The notes under the pieces: model-generated
The model's database searches: none
Told to the model about the DNA's origin: nothing
What the model saw: only the letters and a program-made list of their open reading frames with translations
Origin: Pseudomonas capeferrum
Lineage (GTDB): Bacteria > Pseudomonadota > Gammaproteobacteria > Pseudomonadales > Pseudomonadaceae
Direction: 5' to 3'
Assembly (NCBI RefSeq): GCF_013523055.1
Contig: NZ_JAAMQM010000028.1
Location: forward strand, 1 to 64,000
Length of the DNA: 64,000 nucleotides
Position numbers and translations under genes: made by a program
In this document: positions 10,134 to 19,228 of the stretch, piece after piece
Numbering within the stretch: position 1 is the first letter of the stretch
How the letters are laid out: each line of letters starts with the position of its first letter

Positions 10134-10161
10134 TTGCAGGGACGGCACCATTGACCATAAT
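10134..10161 (+). promoter_or_regulatory. candidate promoter for the 10198 gene
   Basis: TTGCAG (10134-10139), a 16-base spacer and CATAAT (10156-10161) lie 36 bases before the GTG start. The -10 is reasonable and the -35 is weak. It sits in the divergent region shared with mrcB. Confidence 0.4.
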
Positions 10162-10197
10162 GGCGGCTTCGAATTCCCTGACCCTGAAGGATCGCCC

Positions 10198-11760
10198 GTG
10201 AGCCAAGCCTTGATCACCGCGCTGCAGAATCCCGCTGTTTATCCGCACCCCGTCAACGGCTTCCAGCTGATCGAGACGCATATTTCCTGGGTCCTGCTCA
10301 CTGGCGAGTACGCCTACAAGATCAAGAAACCGATGAACTTCGGCTTTCTCGACTTCACCGAGCTGAGCCAGCGAGAACATTTCTGCAACGAAGAGCTACG
10401 CCTCAACCAGCGCTTGACCGACGGTCTCTACCTGCAAGTGCTGCCGATCACCGGTAGCCCGGATGCCCCTTGCCTCGGTGGAGCGGGCGAAGCGATCGAA
10501 TATGCCCTGCAAATGCGCCAGTTCCCCCAGGACCAGATGCTCAGCACCTTGCAGGCCAACGGTGAGCTGACCGCAGGCCATATCGACCAGATGGCTCGAC
10601 AGATTGCCGAGTTCCACCTTGAGGCCCCCAAGGTCGCTTTCGATCATCCCCTGGGTACCCCGGAAAGTGTCATGGCGCCAGTGGAGCAGAACTTCGAGCA
10701 AATCCGCCCGTTCCTCAGCGACAGCGCCGACCTGCAGCAGCTGGACAACCTGCAAGCGTGGGCACGCAGCAGCTTCGAACGCCTGCACGGCCTGTTCGAA
10801 GCGCGCAAGGCACAAGGCTTCATTCGCGAATGCCATGGCGATATTCATCTGGGCAACGCGACCCTGATCGACGGTCAAGTAGTGATTTTCGACTGCATCG
10901 AGTTCAACGAGCCGTTCCGCCTGACCGATGTCTACGCCGACACGGCCTTCCTGGCCATGGACCTGGAAGATCGCGGCCTGAAGTGCCTGTCCCGGCGTTT
11001 CATCAGCCAGTACCTGGAACTGACTGGCGACTATGAAGGCCTGCAACTGCTCAACTTCTACAAGGCCTACCGTGCCCTGGTCCGCGCCAAGGTCGCGTTG
11101 TTCAGCCTGCCCACCGATGCCGATGGCGTTCAGCGCGCCACCACCCTGCGTACTTATCGCAACTACGCCAACCTGGCGGAAAGCTACAGTGCGATTCCCT
11201 CGCGCCTGCTGGCAATCACCCATGGCGTTTCGGCAACCGGCAAGAGCCACGTCGCCATGCGCCTGGTCGAGGCCATCGGCGCGATCCGTTTGCGCTCGGA
11301 TGTCGAACGCAAGCGTCTGCATGGTGAGCAGCAGGCCGAGAATGTCGGCCAGTTGCAAGCCGGCATCTACGATGCCAAGACAAGCGCAGCGACCTATGCC
11401 CGTCTTCACGAGTTGGCGGAAGTCATCCTGCGGGCCGGTTTCCCGGTCGTGGTCGATGCCACCTACCTGCAACGCGAGCAGCGCCAGGCCGCGGCGCAAG
11501 TAGCCCGCGAGACTGGCGTTCCGTTCCTCATCCTCGACTGCAACGCCCCTGACGCCGTGATCGCCAGCTGGCTGGCGCAGCGGCAGGCGGACAACAACGA
11601 TCCCTCCGACGCAACCTTGGAAGTGGTGAAGGCACAGCAAGCGAACCGCGAGCCTCTGGATGATCAGGAGCTCAGGGACAGCAAACGGGTCGAAACCAAC
11701 GAAGGCAGCAGCATGGACCAACTGATCGAGCAGATCCGTCAGCGCCTGCCGGGGCTCTGA
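10198..11760 (+). CDS. phosphotransferase-like / P-loop ATPase fusion protein of unknown substrate
   Basis: This 520-residue cytosolic protein has two modules. The N-terminal half resembles aminoglycoside/choline-type phosphotransferases, with the catalytic loop CHGDIHLGN near residues 212-220 and a metal-binding FDCIEF about 15 residues later. The C-terminal half has a Walker A-like motif GVSATGKS (about 341-348) followed by SDVERKR, as in AAA_33-type small-molecule kinases. It starts with GTG at 10198, after a GGATC-type weak ribosome-binding site. The pairing of two kinase folds is a known but uncharacterised architecture; substrate and role cannot be read from sequence, and antibiotic resistance should not be assumed. 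Confidence 0.8.
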   Translation: MSQALITALQNPAVYPHPVNGFQLIETHISWVLLTGEYAYKIKKPMNFGFLDFTELSQREHFCNEELRLNQRLTDGLYLQVLPITGSPDAPCLGGAGEAIEYALQMRQFPQDQMLSTLQANGELTAGHIDQMARQIAEFHLEAPKVAFDHPLGTPESVMAPVEQNFEQIRPFLSDSADLQQLDNLQAWARSSFERLHGLFEARKAQGFIRECHGDIHLGNATLIDGQVVIFDCIEFNEPFRLTDVYADTAFLAMDLEDRGLKCLSRRFISQYLELTGDYEGLQLLNFYKAYRALVRAKVALFSLPTDADGVQRATTLRTYRNYANLAESYSAIPSRLLAITHGVSATGKSHVAMRLVEAIGAIRLRSDVERKRLHGEQQAENVGQLQAGIYDAKTSAATYARLHELAEVILRAGFPVVVDATYLQREQRQAAAQVARETGVPFLILDCNAPDAVIASWLAQRQADNNDPSDATLEVVKAQQANREPLDDQELRDSKRVETNEGSSMDQLIEQIRQRLPGL

Positions 11761-11766
11761 GCATAC

Positions 11767-11787
11767 CGGGGCTGCACTGCAGCCCCG
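11767..11787 (+). terminator. hairpin after the kinase-fusion gene
   Basis: An eight-pair GC-rich stem (11767-11774 with 11780-11787) with a five-base loop begins seven bases after the stop. No T run follows, so termination would be weak or need other factors. A nearly identical stem follows cbrB (23805-23823). Confidence 0.45.
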
Positions 11788-11914
11788 ACTGCCTCATCGG
11801 CCAGCCCGCCACGCCCCCGAACAAAGCCGCACAATCCCCAACCCCCGCTACACTACTCCCTGACCTGTCCGCGATTTACACTCAAGGCCCGTTCGACCAT
11901 CGCATGGAGGCTTG

Positions 11915-12193
11915 ATGAACGATGAGTTGCAGCACCTGAAGAACCTGGGCAAGACCTCGGCGCAATGGCTGCATGCCGTCGGTATCCACAGTGCGTCGGA
12001 TCTGCGTCGACTTGGAGCTGTAGGTGCATATCAAGCTGTACGTTCTCGGGGTTTCCGGGCATCGAAGGTATTGCTGTACGCCATCGAAGGCGCTTTGCTC
12101 GACATGCATTGGAATGACCTGCCGCAAGACCGCAAGCAAGCGCTCAATCAACAGTTGGCCGCAAGAAGCCAATCATCGGCGAGCGAAAAATAA
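11915..12193 (+). CDS. TfoX C-terminal-domain protein
   Basis: This 92-residue protein consists almost only of a TfoX C-terminal domain, a helix-hairpin-helix-like fold (KNLGKTSAQWLHAVGIHSASDLRRLGA). The domain is found in competence regulator TfoX/Sxy but also in free-standing proteins. The ATG at 11915 is chosen because GGAGG lies four bases upstream; a TTG immediately before it is less likely. The N-terminal TfoX domain is absent, so a competence role is not implied. prrF follows 47 bases later. Confidence 0.82.
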   Translation: MNDELQHLKNLGKTSAQWLHAVGIHSASDLRRLGAVGAYQAVRSRGFRASKVLLYAIEGALLDMHWNDLPQDRKQALNQQLAARSQSSASEK

Positions 12194-12206
12194 ACACAGA
12201 AAAGCA

Positions 12207-12239
12207 TTGACGACGAAATGAGAATCGTTATGATTATCA
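12207..12239 (+). promoter_or_regulatory. prrF promoter with Fur box
   Basis: TTGACG (12207-12212), a 16-base spacer and TATGAT (12229-12234) form a strong sigma-70 promoter. A Fur-box-like sequence at 12219-12239 overlaps the -10 and matches the 19-base consensus at about 14 positions. Bound Fur-Fe2+ would block transcription, so the sRNA is made when iron is short. Confidence 0.82.
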
Positions 12240-12240
12240 C

Positions 12241-12354
12241 AGCTGGTCGCGAGACTGGTTGGATAACTTGAAAGCCTCTGGTTAGGGCTTTCAGATTATC
12301 TCCTCATCAGGCTAATCACGGTTTTTGACCCGGCTTTTTGCCGGGTCTTTTTTT
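12241..12354 (+). ncRNA. prrF: PrrF small RNA (iron-sparing, RyhB-like)
   Basis: The conserved PrrF core is recognisable: a 5' segment starting near CTGGTCGCGAGAC and the pairing core CTCCTCATCAGGCTAATCAC (12300-12319), then the terminator. In pseudomonads PrrF pairs with and represses mRNAs of iron-using proteins when Fur is inactive. The start near 12241 follows from the -10; the end follows from the T run at 12348-12354. It is a single copy here, whereas P. aeruginosa carries two in tandem. The neighbouring heme importer fits an iron-response locus. Confidence 0.9.
12327..12354 (+). terminator. intrinsic terminator of prrF
   Basis: A perfect eight-pair stem (12327-12334 with 12340-12347) with a five-T loop is followed by seven T. 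It gives the sRNA a defined 3' end suitable for Hfq binding. Confidence 0.9.
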
Positions 12355-12426
12355 GGATTGGAAAAGGATGGTCCGGACCTCATCACGCCTGGAGGCCATC
12401 ATGCAATCGCCTGATCCTGTGGCAAT

Positions 12427-13194
12427 CTAGCGAGCAATGATCAAAGGGTGCCCACGCTCCGGATGAGGTTGCACCAGCACCTCGATGCCGAAGACCGCCC
12501 TCAATGCGTCAGGCTGGAGCACCCGCTGAGGTGTATCCAAGGCATGACAGCGCCCTCCGTCCAGCAACAGGATGCGATCACAATAACGAGCCGCCAGGTT
12601 CAGATCATGCAGAATCACCAGTACCGCCGCGCCTCGGTCGGCAACACTGCGCACTGCCTGCAAGGTCGTGTGCTGGTGCAAGGGATCGAGCATGGAAGTC
12701 GGCTCGTCGAGCAACAGCGTGCTGCCCTGCTCGCCTGGCCAGAGTTGCGCGAGTACGCGCGCCAGGTGCACACGCTGACGCTCGCCACCCGACAAGGCGA
12801 GATAGCTGCGATCGACCAGGTGCCAGGCATCCGCAGCGCGCAAGGCTGCCTCGACGATTTCCTGGTCGCGCCTTTGCCCACTGGCATGCGGGAGTCGACC
12901 CAACCCGACCACTTCCGAGACACCGAAGGCAAACCCGAGGGTCGACACTTGGGGCAATACGGCCATGCGCCGCGCACGCTCCTGTCCTGACCACGTCGAC
13001 AAGGCTCGTCCCAGCAAGCGGACCTCGCCCTGGGTAGGGGGAAGTTCGCCACAGAGCGCCGCCATCAGGCTGCTCTTGCCAGCACCATTGGGTCCCAACA
13101 CCCCCAGCACCTGCGCAGGAAGCAGGTGCAGATCGATAGCGTGCAGGACCGCCTTGCCATCCCTGTACAAGTGGAGACCGCGAGCTTCGAGCAT
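12427..13194 (-). CDS. hmuV: heme ABC importer, ATP-binding protein
   Basis: This 255-residue cytosolic ATPase energises heme uptake through HmuU. Walker A is GPNGAGKS (34-41), the ABC signature is LSGGERQRV (about 137-145) and Walker B is TLLLDEPTS (about 158-166), followed by the switch histidine (ILHDLN). Its start overlaps the hmuU stop by one base (TGATG). It could be called PhuV by P. aeruginosa naming. Confidence 0.94.
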   Translation of the reverse strand: MLEARGLHLYRDGKAVLHAIDLHLLPAQVLGVLGPNGAGKSSLMAALCGELPPTQGEVRLLGRALSTWSGQERARRMAVLPQVSTLGFAFGVSEVVGLGRLPHASGQRRDQEIVEAALRAADAWHLVDRSYLALSGGERQRVHLARVLAQLWPGEQGSTLLLDEPTSMLDPLHQHTTLQAVRSVADRGAAVLVILHDLNLAARYCDRILLLDGGRCHALDTPQRVLQPDALRAVFGIEVLVQPHPERGHPLIIAR

Positions 13195-14231
13195 CAGTTA
13201 CGCCCTCGCACCAGCAGGATCAGGAAGAACGGTGCACCGATGAACGCCGTGACGATACCGATCGGCAACTCGGCGGGCGCCAGTGCCAGGCGAGCGACGA
13301 GGTCGGCGCACAGGAGCAGCGCACCGCCGGCCAGCAAGGAGGCGGGAAGCAGGACTCGGTGATCGGGGCCTGCCAATAGCCGCACCAGATGCGGTACCAC
13401 CAGCCCGATGAAGCCGATCAAGCCCGCTGCCGCGACCGCGGCACCCACACCCAAGGCTGTGCAGAACACCAGCTCGCGCTTGAGCGGTTCTACCTCCACT
13501 CCCAAGTGCCGAGCCTCTGACTCGCCCAGCAGCAAGGCATTGAGTGCCTGCGCCCGGCGTGGCAGCCACAAGGCCACCGCCGTCGCTACCAGCAACAAGG
13601 GCCACAAGCGATCGTAGGAGGCGCCATTGAGGCTGCCCAGGTTCCAGAAGGTCAGGGTGCGTAACGTGGCATCGTCGGCCAGGTAGGTGAACAGACCGAC
13701 CGCCGACCCGGCCAGCGCAGTCAGGGCGATGCCGGCCAGAAGCATGGTCGACACGCTGGTCCGGCCATTCCTGCGTCCAAGCCGATAAACCAGCGCGGTA
13801 ACGCCCAGGCCGCCGATGAATGCGCATAGCGACAACAGGTAGGGCGCGATCCAGTCAGGAATACCGCCGAGCCAGCTACCGCCGACGATAGCCACCGCGG
13901 CCCCTAGCGCCGCACCGCTGGCGACCCCCACCAACCCTGGGTCGGCCAGGGGATTGCGAAACAGCCCTTGCATCGCTACCCCGGACAGGGCCAGTACGGC
14001 GCCCACCGCCAACCCCAACAACGTACGAGGCAGCCGAATCTGCCCAAGGATCAACTCGGCCTGTTCCAGTCCCTCACCGGCAATCGGCAACCCTGCCAGC
14101 CGCAAGCCCGCGCGCAGGGTATCGGACAAGGGCAGGCTGACCGGCCCCAGGGACAAGGACAGCCAGGTGGCCAGCAGGCAAAGCAACGCCAGGCAGACCA
14201 ACAGCGGGCGCGCCTCGACGCGTCGTCTCAT
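13194..14231 (-). CDS. hmuU: heme ABC importer, permease
   Basis: This 345-residue inner-membrane permease belongs to the FecCD/BtuC family, with about ten hydrophobic helices. The conserved [10 protein letters not shown]...DHR loop (about 276-294) contacts the ATPase. The first helix follows an arginine-rich N-terminus. It overlaps hmuT by four bases and hmuV by one, so the three proteins are coupled. Confidence 0.94.
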   Translation of the reverse strand: MRRRVEARPLLVCLALLCLLATWLSLSLGPVSLPLSDTLRAGLRLAGLPIAGEGLEQAELILGQIRLPRTLLGLAVGAVLALSGVAMQGLFRNPLADPGLVGVASGAALGAAVAIVGGSWLGGIPDWIAPYLLSLCAFIGGLGVTALVYRLGRRNGRTSVSTMLLAGIALTALAGSAVGLFTYLADDATLRTLTFWNLGSLNGASYDRLWPLLLVATAVALWLPRRAQALNALLLGESEARHLGVEVEPLKRELVFCTALGVGAAVAAAGLIGFIGLVVPHLVRLLAGPDHRVLLPASLLAGGALLLCADLVARLALAPAELPIGIVTAFIGAPFFLILLVRGRN

Positions 14232-15109
14232 GGTGCCGGGCTACCCTTGGTCGCTGGATAGAACGCGCCCGCCAGCTCACGTGCGGCGGCGGGCAGACGT
14301 GGTCCAAGCCCACCCACCAGTAGGGTCGGGTCGAGGGGGACCAGACGTTTGTCGCGTACTGCGCGCGATGCTGCCAATGCAGGGTTTTCCTTCAGCAGCG
14401 CCTGCAAGGCTTGCTCACCGTCGAGGCTGCGATCGGAAAACACCAGGACATCCGGATCCAGCGCGGCGAGCGCCTCGACTGAAAAATTCTTGTAGCCTTG
14501 ATGCTCTGCCAGGTTGCGCCCGCCTGCCTGGCGTACCAACCAGTCGCCAAGGGTGCCATGCCCGGCGATCAACGGCTTCGCACCAGCGTGCCCTACCAAT
14601 AGCAGGACACCTGGCGCTTCTTGACTGCCCCGAGCCTGTTCGAGCCGAGCCCCCAGCGCCTCGAATTGCTGGTGATAGTCGGCTGTCAGCTCGCTGGCTT
14701 TTTCTTCGGTCCCCAACAGATCGCCCAGACGCTCGAGGTTGGCATCGACGGCGTCGAGTTCGGCCTTGCTGGAAAACAGCTCGACCCGCACTCCGGCATT
14801 GCGGATCTGCGCGAGCACGGGTGGAGGGCCCATTTCCTCGGTCCCGACCAGCAGGTCCGGACGCAGGCTGAGCACACCTTCCGCCGATAGCATGCGTTGG
14901 TAGCCTACGCTCGGTAACGCCCGAAGAGACCGTGGGTGCTGACTGGTAGTGTCGACACCGACCAGCCGAGACTCGCCACCCAGCACGCTGACCCATTCAC
15001 TCAGCGCTCCCCCTGCGCTGACCCAGCGTTGCGCGAGTTCGGCGGCAGAAGACTGGCCGGCGAGGAGAAGGCCGGCGCACAGGGCGATCAGGGCAGCAGG
15101 ACGACGCAT
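14228..15109 (-). CDS. hmuT: heme ABC importer, periplasmic heme-binding protein
   Basis: This 293-residue periplasmic binding protein (TroA/BtuF-like fold) hands heme to HmuUV. A Sec signal peptide fills residues 1-22 (cleavage near SSA-AE). Conserved heme-family segments include RLVGVDTTSQHP with a candidate tyrosine ligand in SVGYQRMLSAEG. It is the first gene of hmuTUV. No heme-oxygenase, cytosolic heme carrier (PhuS) or outer-membrane receptor gene is seen nearby. A Fur-box-like site lies upstream. Confidence 0.93.
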   Translation of the reverse strand: MRRPAALIALCAGLLLAGQSSAAELAQRWVSAGGALSEWVSVLGGESRLVGVDTTSQHPRSLRALPSVGYQRMLSAEGVLSLRPDLLVGTEEMGPPPVLAQIRNAGVRVELFSSKAELDAVDANLERLGDLLGTEEKASELTADYHQQFEALGARLEQARGSQEAPGVLLLVGHAGAKPLIAGHGTLGDWLVRQAGGRNLAEHQGYKNFSVEALAALDPDVLVFSDRSLDGEQALQALLKENPALAASRAVRDKRLVPLDPTLLVGGLGPRLPAAARELAGAFYPATKGSPAP

Positions 15110-15196
15110 CGTTGGATTCCTTTGCAGAAAGCGAGGCCGCAGCCTTGTGGCATACGGAAGGACTGCGCACTATAGGCATGCAGGCGTATCAATCAT

Positions 15197-15215
15197 GAGC
15201 AATTTGATAATTATT
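15197..15215. promoter_or_regulatory. candidate Fur box between hmuTUV and the Rieske gene
   Basis: An A/T-rich sequence centred on TTGATAATTATT matches about 12 of 19 Fur-box positions. On the minus strand it lies about 25 bases upstream of a TATAGT -10-like hexamer (15169-15174), which would serve hmuT. Iron repression is expected for heme uptake; the site itself is weaker than the prrF box. Confidence 0.5.
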
Positions 15216-15262
15216 CGCGTTTATACGTCAACCGCCCTTCATGTTGCGCGAGTCTACCCACC

Positions 15263-15613
15263 ATGCAGTTCCTTTGTCCTTCCGGTGACCTCGGCGAAGG
15301 CCGCAGCCGTGCCTTTACCCATGCCGCAGAACAGCTTTTCGGTATCCGTCGCCAGGGCCGGGTCTACCTCTACCGCAATCGTTGCCCGCACCGTGGCATT
15401 CGGTTGAACTGGGATGGCAGCAACGACGCCTTTCTCGACGACAGCGCCAGTCTGATCCATTGCGCTCATCACGGCGCGCTGTTCGTCGTCGAATCGGGTG
15501 AATGCGTGGCAGGCCCCTGTGAGGGCGAACACCTTGACGCCCTGGAGTGCCTGGAAGACAGCCAGGGCATCTGGCTCATTGATCGAGCAGCACCGGCAAA
15601 GGCCGATCGATGA
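15263..15613 (+). CDS. small Rieske [2Fe-2S] protein
   Basis: This 116-residue soluble protein has a complete Rieske cluster motif: Cys41-x-His43 (RCPHRG) and Cys67-x2-His70 (HCAHHG). It resembles the ferredoxin-like Rieske subunits of nitrite reductase (NirD) and dioxygenases, but no partner enzyme is adjacent. No signal or membrane helix is present. Its 3' end overlaps the convergent sfsA gene by 38 bases. It is divergent from hmuTUV, and the shared region has a Fur-like site. A role in electron transfer is likely; the partner is unknown. Confidence 0.85.
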   Translation: MQFLCPSGDLGEGRSRAFTHAAEQLFGIRRQGRVYLYRNRCPHRGIRLNWDGSNDAFLDDSASLIHCAHHGALFVVESGECVAGPCEGEHLDALECLEDSQGIWLIDRAAPAKADR

Positions 15614-16289
15614 CGATCCCCTTGCTATCCAGATGCGTACCATAGGCCAGCACTTCGACCCCGTCCGCCACGGCAGCCCGTAGCGCCTGGGCATACGCCG
15701 CGTCGATCTCGTGCGCCGGACGTACCGCCTCGACGCCGGTGAGATTCACGCAGTAGAGCTGCACCGCCCGGACACCCTGGCGCGCCAGGGCTGCCAATTC
15801 ACGCAGGTGCTTGGCACCGCGCTGGGTGACCGCGTCAGGAAAGGCCGCCACCGCGGTGTCCGGGTAGCCCAGGGTCACGCTCTTGACCTCGACGTAGGCG
15901 GGCCCTTCGGGAAACTCCAGGCGAAAATCCACACGGCTGCCTTCTTCACCATAGGCCACCTCGCGTCGTAGCGCGGTGAAGCCGGCCAGCTCCGTGATCC
16001 GTCCCGCGCGCAGCGCCTCTTCCACCAACGCATTGGCGCGGCCGGTATTGATGCAGGCCAGCCGACCCTGCGGCGTTTCGCTGATCTCCCACGTGCCCGG
16101 CAACTTGCGCTTGGGGTCGTTGGAGCGACTGAACCAGACCTGTCCGCCTTCACGCATGCAATTGAGCATCGACCCGGTGTTCGGGCAGTGGATGGTCAGC
16201 AACTCGCCGGTCGCCAGCTCGATATCGGCGAGAAAGCGTTTGTAGCGACGCAGTAGACGGCCCTGTTCAAGCAGAGGAAAGAACACCAT
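15576..16289 (-). CDS. sfsA: SfsA family protein (sugar fermentation stimulation homolog)
   Basis: This 237-residue protein belongs to the SfsA family, which has an OB-like N-terminal part and a nuclease-like C-terminal fold; its biological role is unsettled. Typical segments are present: [14 protein letters not shown] near the start, CPNTGSM (about 36-42) and [13 protein letters not shown]. The ATG at 16289 is chosen because it overlaps the stop of the upstream aminotransferase by one base (TGATG) and gives the usual length. A TTG at 16301 would add four residues. Confidence 0.9.
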   Translation of the reverse strand: MVFFPLLEQGRLLRRYKRFLADIELATGELLTIHCPNTGSMLNCMREGGQVWFSRSNDPKRKLPGTWEISETPQGRLACINTGRANALVEEALRAGRITELAGFTALRREVAYGEEGSRVDFRLEFPEGPAYVEVKSVTLGYPDTAVAAFPDAVTQRGAKHLRELAALARQGVRAVQLYCVNLTGVEAVRPAHEIDAAYAQALRAAVADGVEVLAYGTHLDSKGIVIDRPLPVLLDQ

Positions 16290-17461
16290 CAGCCTTGCCA
16301 ACTCTGCAGGCCACGAGCAATGCGTTGCACAGCCTCTTCCAGGCGCGGCAGGCTCTGGGTATAGGCAAAACGCACATGATGCCCCGCCAGATGACGGCCG
16401 AAGTCCAGTCCTGGCGTGAAGGCCACATGTTCGGTCTCGAGGAAGTGCTGACAGAACGCGAATGCGTCACCGCCAAAACCGCTGATGTCGGCGTACAGGT
16501 AGAAAGCCCCCTCGGGCTCTACCGCAATGTTGAAGCCCAAGGCGCGCAGGGCAGGTAGCAAGTAGTCACGACGGCGGGCGAATTCGTGGCGCCGCTCCTC
16601 GAAAATAGCCAGCGTCTCCGGCTGAAAACACGCCAAGGCCGCATGCTGGGCCATGCTCGGTGCGCTGATATAGAGGTTCTGCGCCAGCTTTTCCAGGTCT
16701 GCCACGGCACCGGGTGGTGCCACCAGCCAACCGAGCCGCCAGCCGGTCATGCCGAAATACTTGGAAAAACTGTTCAGGACGAAGGCCTCGTCGTCCACTT
16801 CCAGAACGCTGGGTGCATCCATGCCGTAAGTCAACCCGTGGTAGATCTCGTCCACCACCAGGTGGCCGCCGCGGCCACGGGTTGCCTGGGCCAGACGGGT
16901 CAACGCCTCGCGGTCCAGTACCGTGCCCGTGGGGTTGGCCGGTGACGCTACCAGTGCGCCGACCGTATCCTGGTTCCAATGGCGCTCGACCAGTTCGGCG
17001 CTCAACTGGTAGTTGACTTCAGGGCCCACTGGCACCAGTTGTGCCCCACCTTCCACCAGTCGCAGGAAGTGCCTGTTGCAAGGGTATCCGGGGTCGGCCA
17101 GCAACCAGTGCTTGCCCGCATCGACCAACAGGCTGCAAGCGAGCAGCAAGGCACCCGAGCCACCGGGCGTGACGAGGATGCGCCCGGGATCCACCTCGAG
17201 ACCGTATCGCTGGCCGTAGAAACCCGCGATGGCTTCGCGCAATGCTGGCAGGCCGCGTGCTGCGGTGTAGCGGGTATGACCTGCCGCCAGGGCAGCCTGG
17301 CCGGCCTGCACGATAGGCGCGGCGGTGGTGAAATCGGGCTCGCCGATTTCCAGGTGGATCACGTCATGCCCGACCGCCTGCAGCTCATTGGCTCGCGCGA
17401 GCAGCGCCATGACGTGGAAGGGTTCGATGGCGCGACTGCGCGCACTGTAGGGCTGAGCCAT
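16289..17461 (-). CDS. PLP-dependent class I/II aminotransferase
   Basis: This 390-residue cytosolic enzyme has the aspartate-aminotransferase fold. The lysine that holds pyridoxal phosphate is in [16 protein letters not shown] (about residue 230). Other family marks are ASPANPTGT and the C-terminal arginine in [10 protein letters not shown] that would bind the substrate carboxylate. Substrate cannot be assigned; the family includes aspartate, alanine and aromatic aminotransferases. It is translationally coupled to sfsA and divergent from dksA. Confidence 0.9.
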   Translation of the reverse strand: MAQPYSARSRAIEPFHVMALLARANELQAVGHDVIHLEIGEPDFTTAAPIVQAGQAALAAGHTRYTAARGLPALREAIAGFYGQRYGLEVDPGRILVTPGGSGALLLACSLLVDAGKHWLLADPGYPCNRHFLRLVEGGAQLVPVGPEVNYQLSAELVERHWNQDTVGALVASPANPTGTVLDREALTRLAQATRGRGGHLVVDEIYHGLTYGMDAPSVLEVDDEAFVLNSFSKYFGMTGWRLGWLVAPPGAVADLEKLAQNLYISAPSMAQHAALACFQPETLAIFEERRHEFARRRDYLLPALRALGFNIAVEPEGAFYLYADISGFGGDAFAFCQHFLETEHVAFTPGLDFGRHLAGHHVRFAYTQSLPRLEEAVQRIARGLQSWQG

Positions 17462-17671
17462 GGAGCGTCTCTCGTTTGGACTAGACTGGTGATTCTACCC
17501 ATGCACGCGAACGAACGTCCGCCAAAACCGGCGGTCAATAGCTGGATACGGGCGGGGTGGCGAACCCCGATGCTATCTGGTAAGTTCGGCGGCTCGCAGT
17601 CGCAGGGCCGGCGGGCGCCGGAGATGGAGCAGCCTGCGAAATGGATCAGATGAGTGAGAGGCGGTCTATTC

Positions 17672-18118
17672 ATGTCCACCCAAGAAAAGCAGAAAACAGG
17701 TCAAAATACGTTCGGTATCGCCCCTTACACGGAAACCAAGGGCGAAGAATACATGGGTGCTCCTATGCGCGCTCACTTCACCAAGATCCTTAGCAACTGG
17801 AAACAAGAGTTGATGATCGGCGTGGACAAGACTGTAGATCACATGAAGGACGAAGCGGCCAACTTCCCGGACCCGGCCGACCGTGCCAGCCAGGAAGAAG
17901 AGTTCGCTCTCGAACTGCGCAACCGTGATCGCGAGCGCAAGCTGATCAAGAAGATCGACAAGACCCTGCAACTGATTCAGGACGAAGAGTACGGTTGGTG
18001 CGACGCCTGTGGCGTGGAAATCGGCCTGCGCCGACTCGAAGCCCGGCCTACCGCGGACTTGTGCTTCGACTGCAAGGAGCTGGCGGAGAAAAAGGAAAAG
18101 CAGGTCGGTAAAGGCTGA
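17672..18118 (+). CDS. dksA: DksA, RNA-polymerase-binding transcription factor
   Basis: This 148-residue protein binds the RNA polymerase secondary channel and, with ppGpp, adjusts rRNA, amino-acid and stress promoters. The coiled-coil tip carries the D-x2-D-x-A motif (Asp67, Asp70, Ala72). The zinc finger has four cysteines, Cys110, Cys113, Cys131 and Cys134, so this is the zinc-containing form. The ATG at 17672 is chosen over an upstream in-frame codon because GAGAGG lies ten bases before it and the family N-terminus is MSTQ. A strong terminator follows. Confidence 0.96.
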   Translation: MSTQEKQKTGQNTFGIAPYTETKGEEYMGAPMRAHFTKILSNWKQELMIGVDKTVDHMKDEAANFPDPADRASQEEEFALELRNRDRERKLIKKIDKTLQLIQDEEYGWCDACGVEIGLRRLEARPTADLCFDCKELAEKKEKQVGKG

Positions 18119-18133
18119 TCCCGATCGCAATCG

Positions 18134-18159
18134 AACGGGGCGCTCTGAGCGCCCCGTTT
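18134..18159 (+). terminator. intrinsic terminator after dksA
   Basis: A perfect 11-pair stem (18134-18144 with 18148-18158) with a three-base loop ends in TTT. It separates dksA from gluQ, though some readthrough into gluQ is commonly reported in other bacteria. Confidence 0.85.
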
Positions 18160-18186
18160 CATTTATATCCCTAGCGCCTGCTGCCC

Positions 18187-19074
18187 ATGAACGACTCCAG
18201 CTACATCGGGCGTTTCGCCCCTACCCCAAGCGGCTACCTGCATTTCGGCTCTCTGGTCGCGGCGCTTGCCTCCTGGCTCGATGCCCGAGCGGTTGGAGGA
18301 CGATGGTTGCTGCGCATGGAAGATATCGATCCGCCCCGCGAAGCACCGGGCGCGCGCGATGCCATCCTGCAGACCCTGGAACGCTATGGCCTGGAATGGG
18401 ATGGCGAGGTGGTCTACCAGAGCCAGCGCCATGACGCTTACGCCGAGGTCGTCGAACGCCTGTTTCGCCAAGGCCTGGCTTACGCCTGCACCTGCTCGCG
18501 CAAACAGCTCGAAGGCTACGCCGGCATCTACCCCGGTTTCTGCCGCGATGCCGGTCATGCCCGCGAAGGCGCGGCGATTCGCCTGCGCGTACCGGAGCTT
18601 ACCTACGCCTTCGTCGATCGGGTGCAGGGCCGTTTCGAACAGCATCTGGGCCGCGAGGTAGGCGATTTCGTCATCCAGCGTCGCGACGGCCTTTATGCCT
18701 ATCAACTGGCAGTCGTGCTGGACGATGCCTGGCAGGGGGTGACGGACATCGTCCGTGGCGCCGACCTGCTGGACAACACACCGCGCCAGTTGTACTTGCA
18801 GGAGTTGCTAGGCCTGCATCAGCCTCGCTATCTGCATGTACCCTTGATCGTGCAACCGGACGGACACAAACTGGGCAAGTCCTATCGTTCCGCGCCGCTG
18901 CCGTGCGAGCAAGCCACGCCCCTGTTACTGCGAGCCCTGCGTGCGCTCGGCCAGGCCACCGACCCGGCACTCGAGGGCGCACGGCCCGCGCAAGTGCTTG
19001 AGGCGGCCAGGGAGCGCTGGTGCAGCCAGGCTATCCCGAACCGCAGGACCGTGCCTGAAGCGCAGCTATCATGA
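18187..19074 (+). CDS. gluQ: glutamyl-Q tRNA(Asp) synthetase
   Basis: This 295-residue paralogue of the glutamyl-tRNA synthetase catalytic domain attaches glutamate to queuosine-34 of tRNA-Asp. The HIGH-like motif is PTPSGYLHFGS (residues 13-23), the zinc site includes CTCSRKQ with a later Tyr/Cys (FCRD), and the KMSK-like motif is KLGKS (about 229-233). The anticodon-binding domain of GluRS is missing, as expected for the family. It lies just after dksA, a conserved pairing. Confidence 0.95.
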   Translation: MNDSSYIGRFAPTPSGYLHFGSLVAALASWLDARAVGGRWLLRMEDIDPPREAPGARDAILQTLERYGLEWDGEVVYQSQRHDAYAEVVERLFRQGLAYACTCSRKQLEGYAGIYPGFCRDAGHAREGAAIRLRVPELTYAFVDRVQGRFEQHLGREVGDFVIQRRDGLYAYQLAVVLDDAWQGVTDIVRGADLLDNTPRQLYLQELLGLHQPRYLHVPLIVQPDGHKLGKSYRSAPLPCEQATPLLLRALRALGQATDPALEGARPAQVLEAARERWCSQAIPNRRTVPEAQLS

Positions 19075-19228
19075 GCACCAGCAGTACATGATAAAGCTCA
19101 ATGGATTCAAATCCTTGGCGAAACTCGTGCTACCCCTTGCAGTCACCGGCGCTTGCGTTACCATCGCCGCAGCCATAGGCGCCAATAACACATCCAGGCG
19201 CGCAGTGTCCTGAACCCACGAGGCCGGC

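Noticed and set aside
12355-12426. A possible second prrF copy after the first
   Set aside because: I looked for a second Fur box, core and terminator before hmuV and found none; only 72 bases remain.
19088-19213. A 41-codon frame between gluQ and cbrX with a hydrophobic middle
   Set aside because: No ribosome-binding site is seen and I know no family. It could be real, but the evidence is too thin to list.
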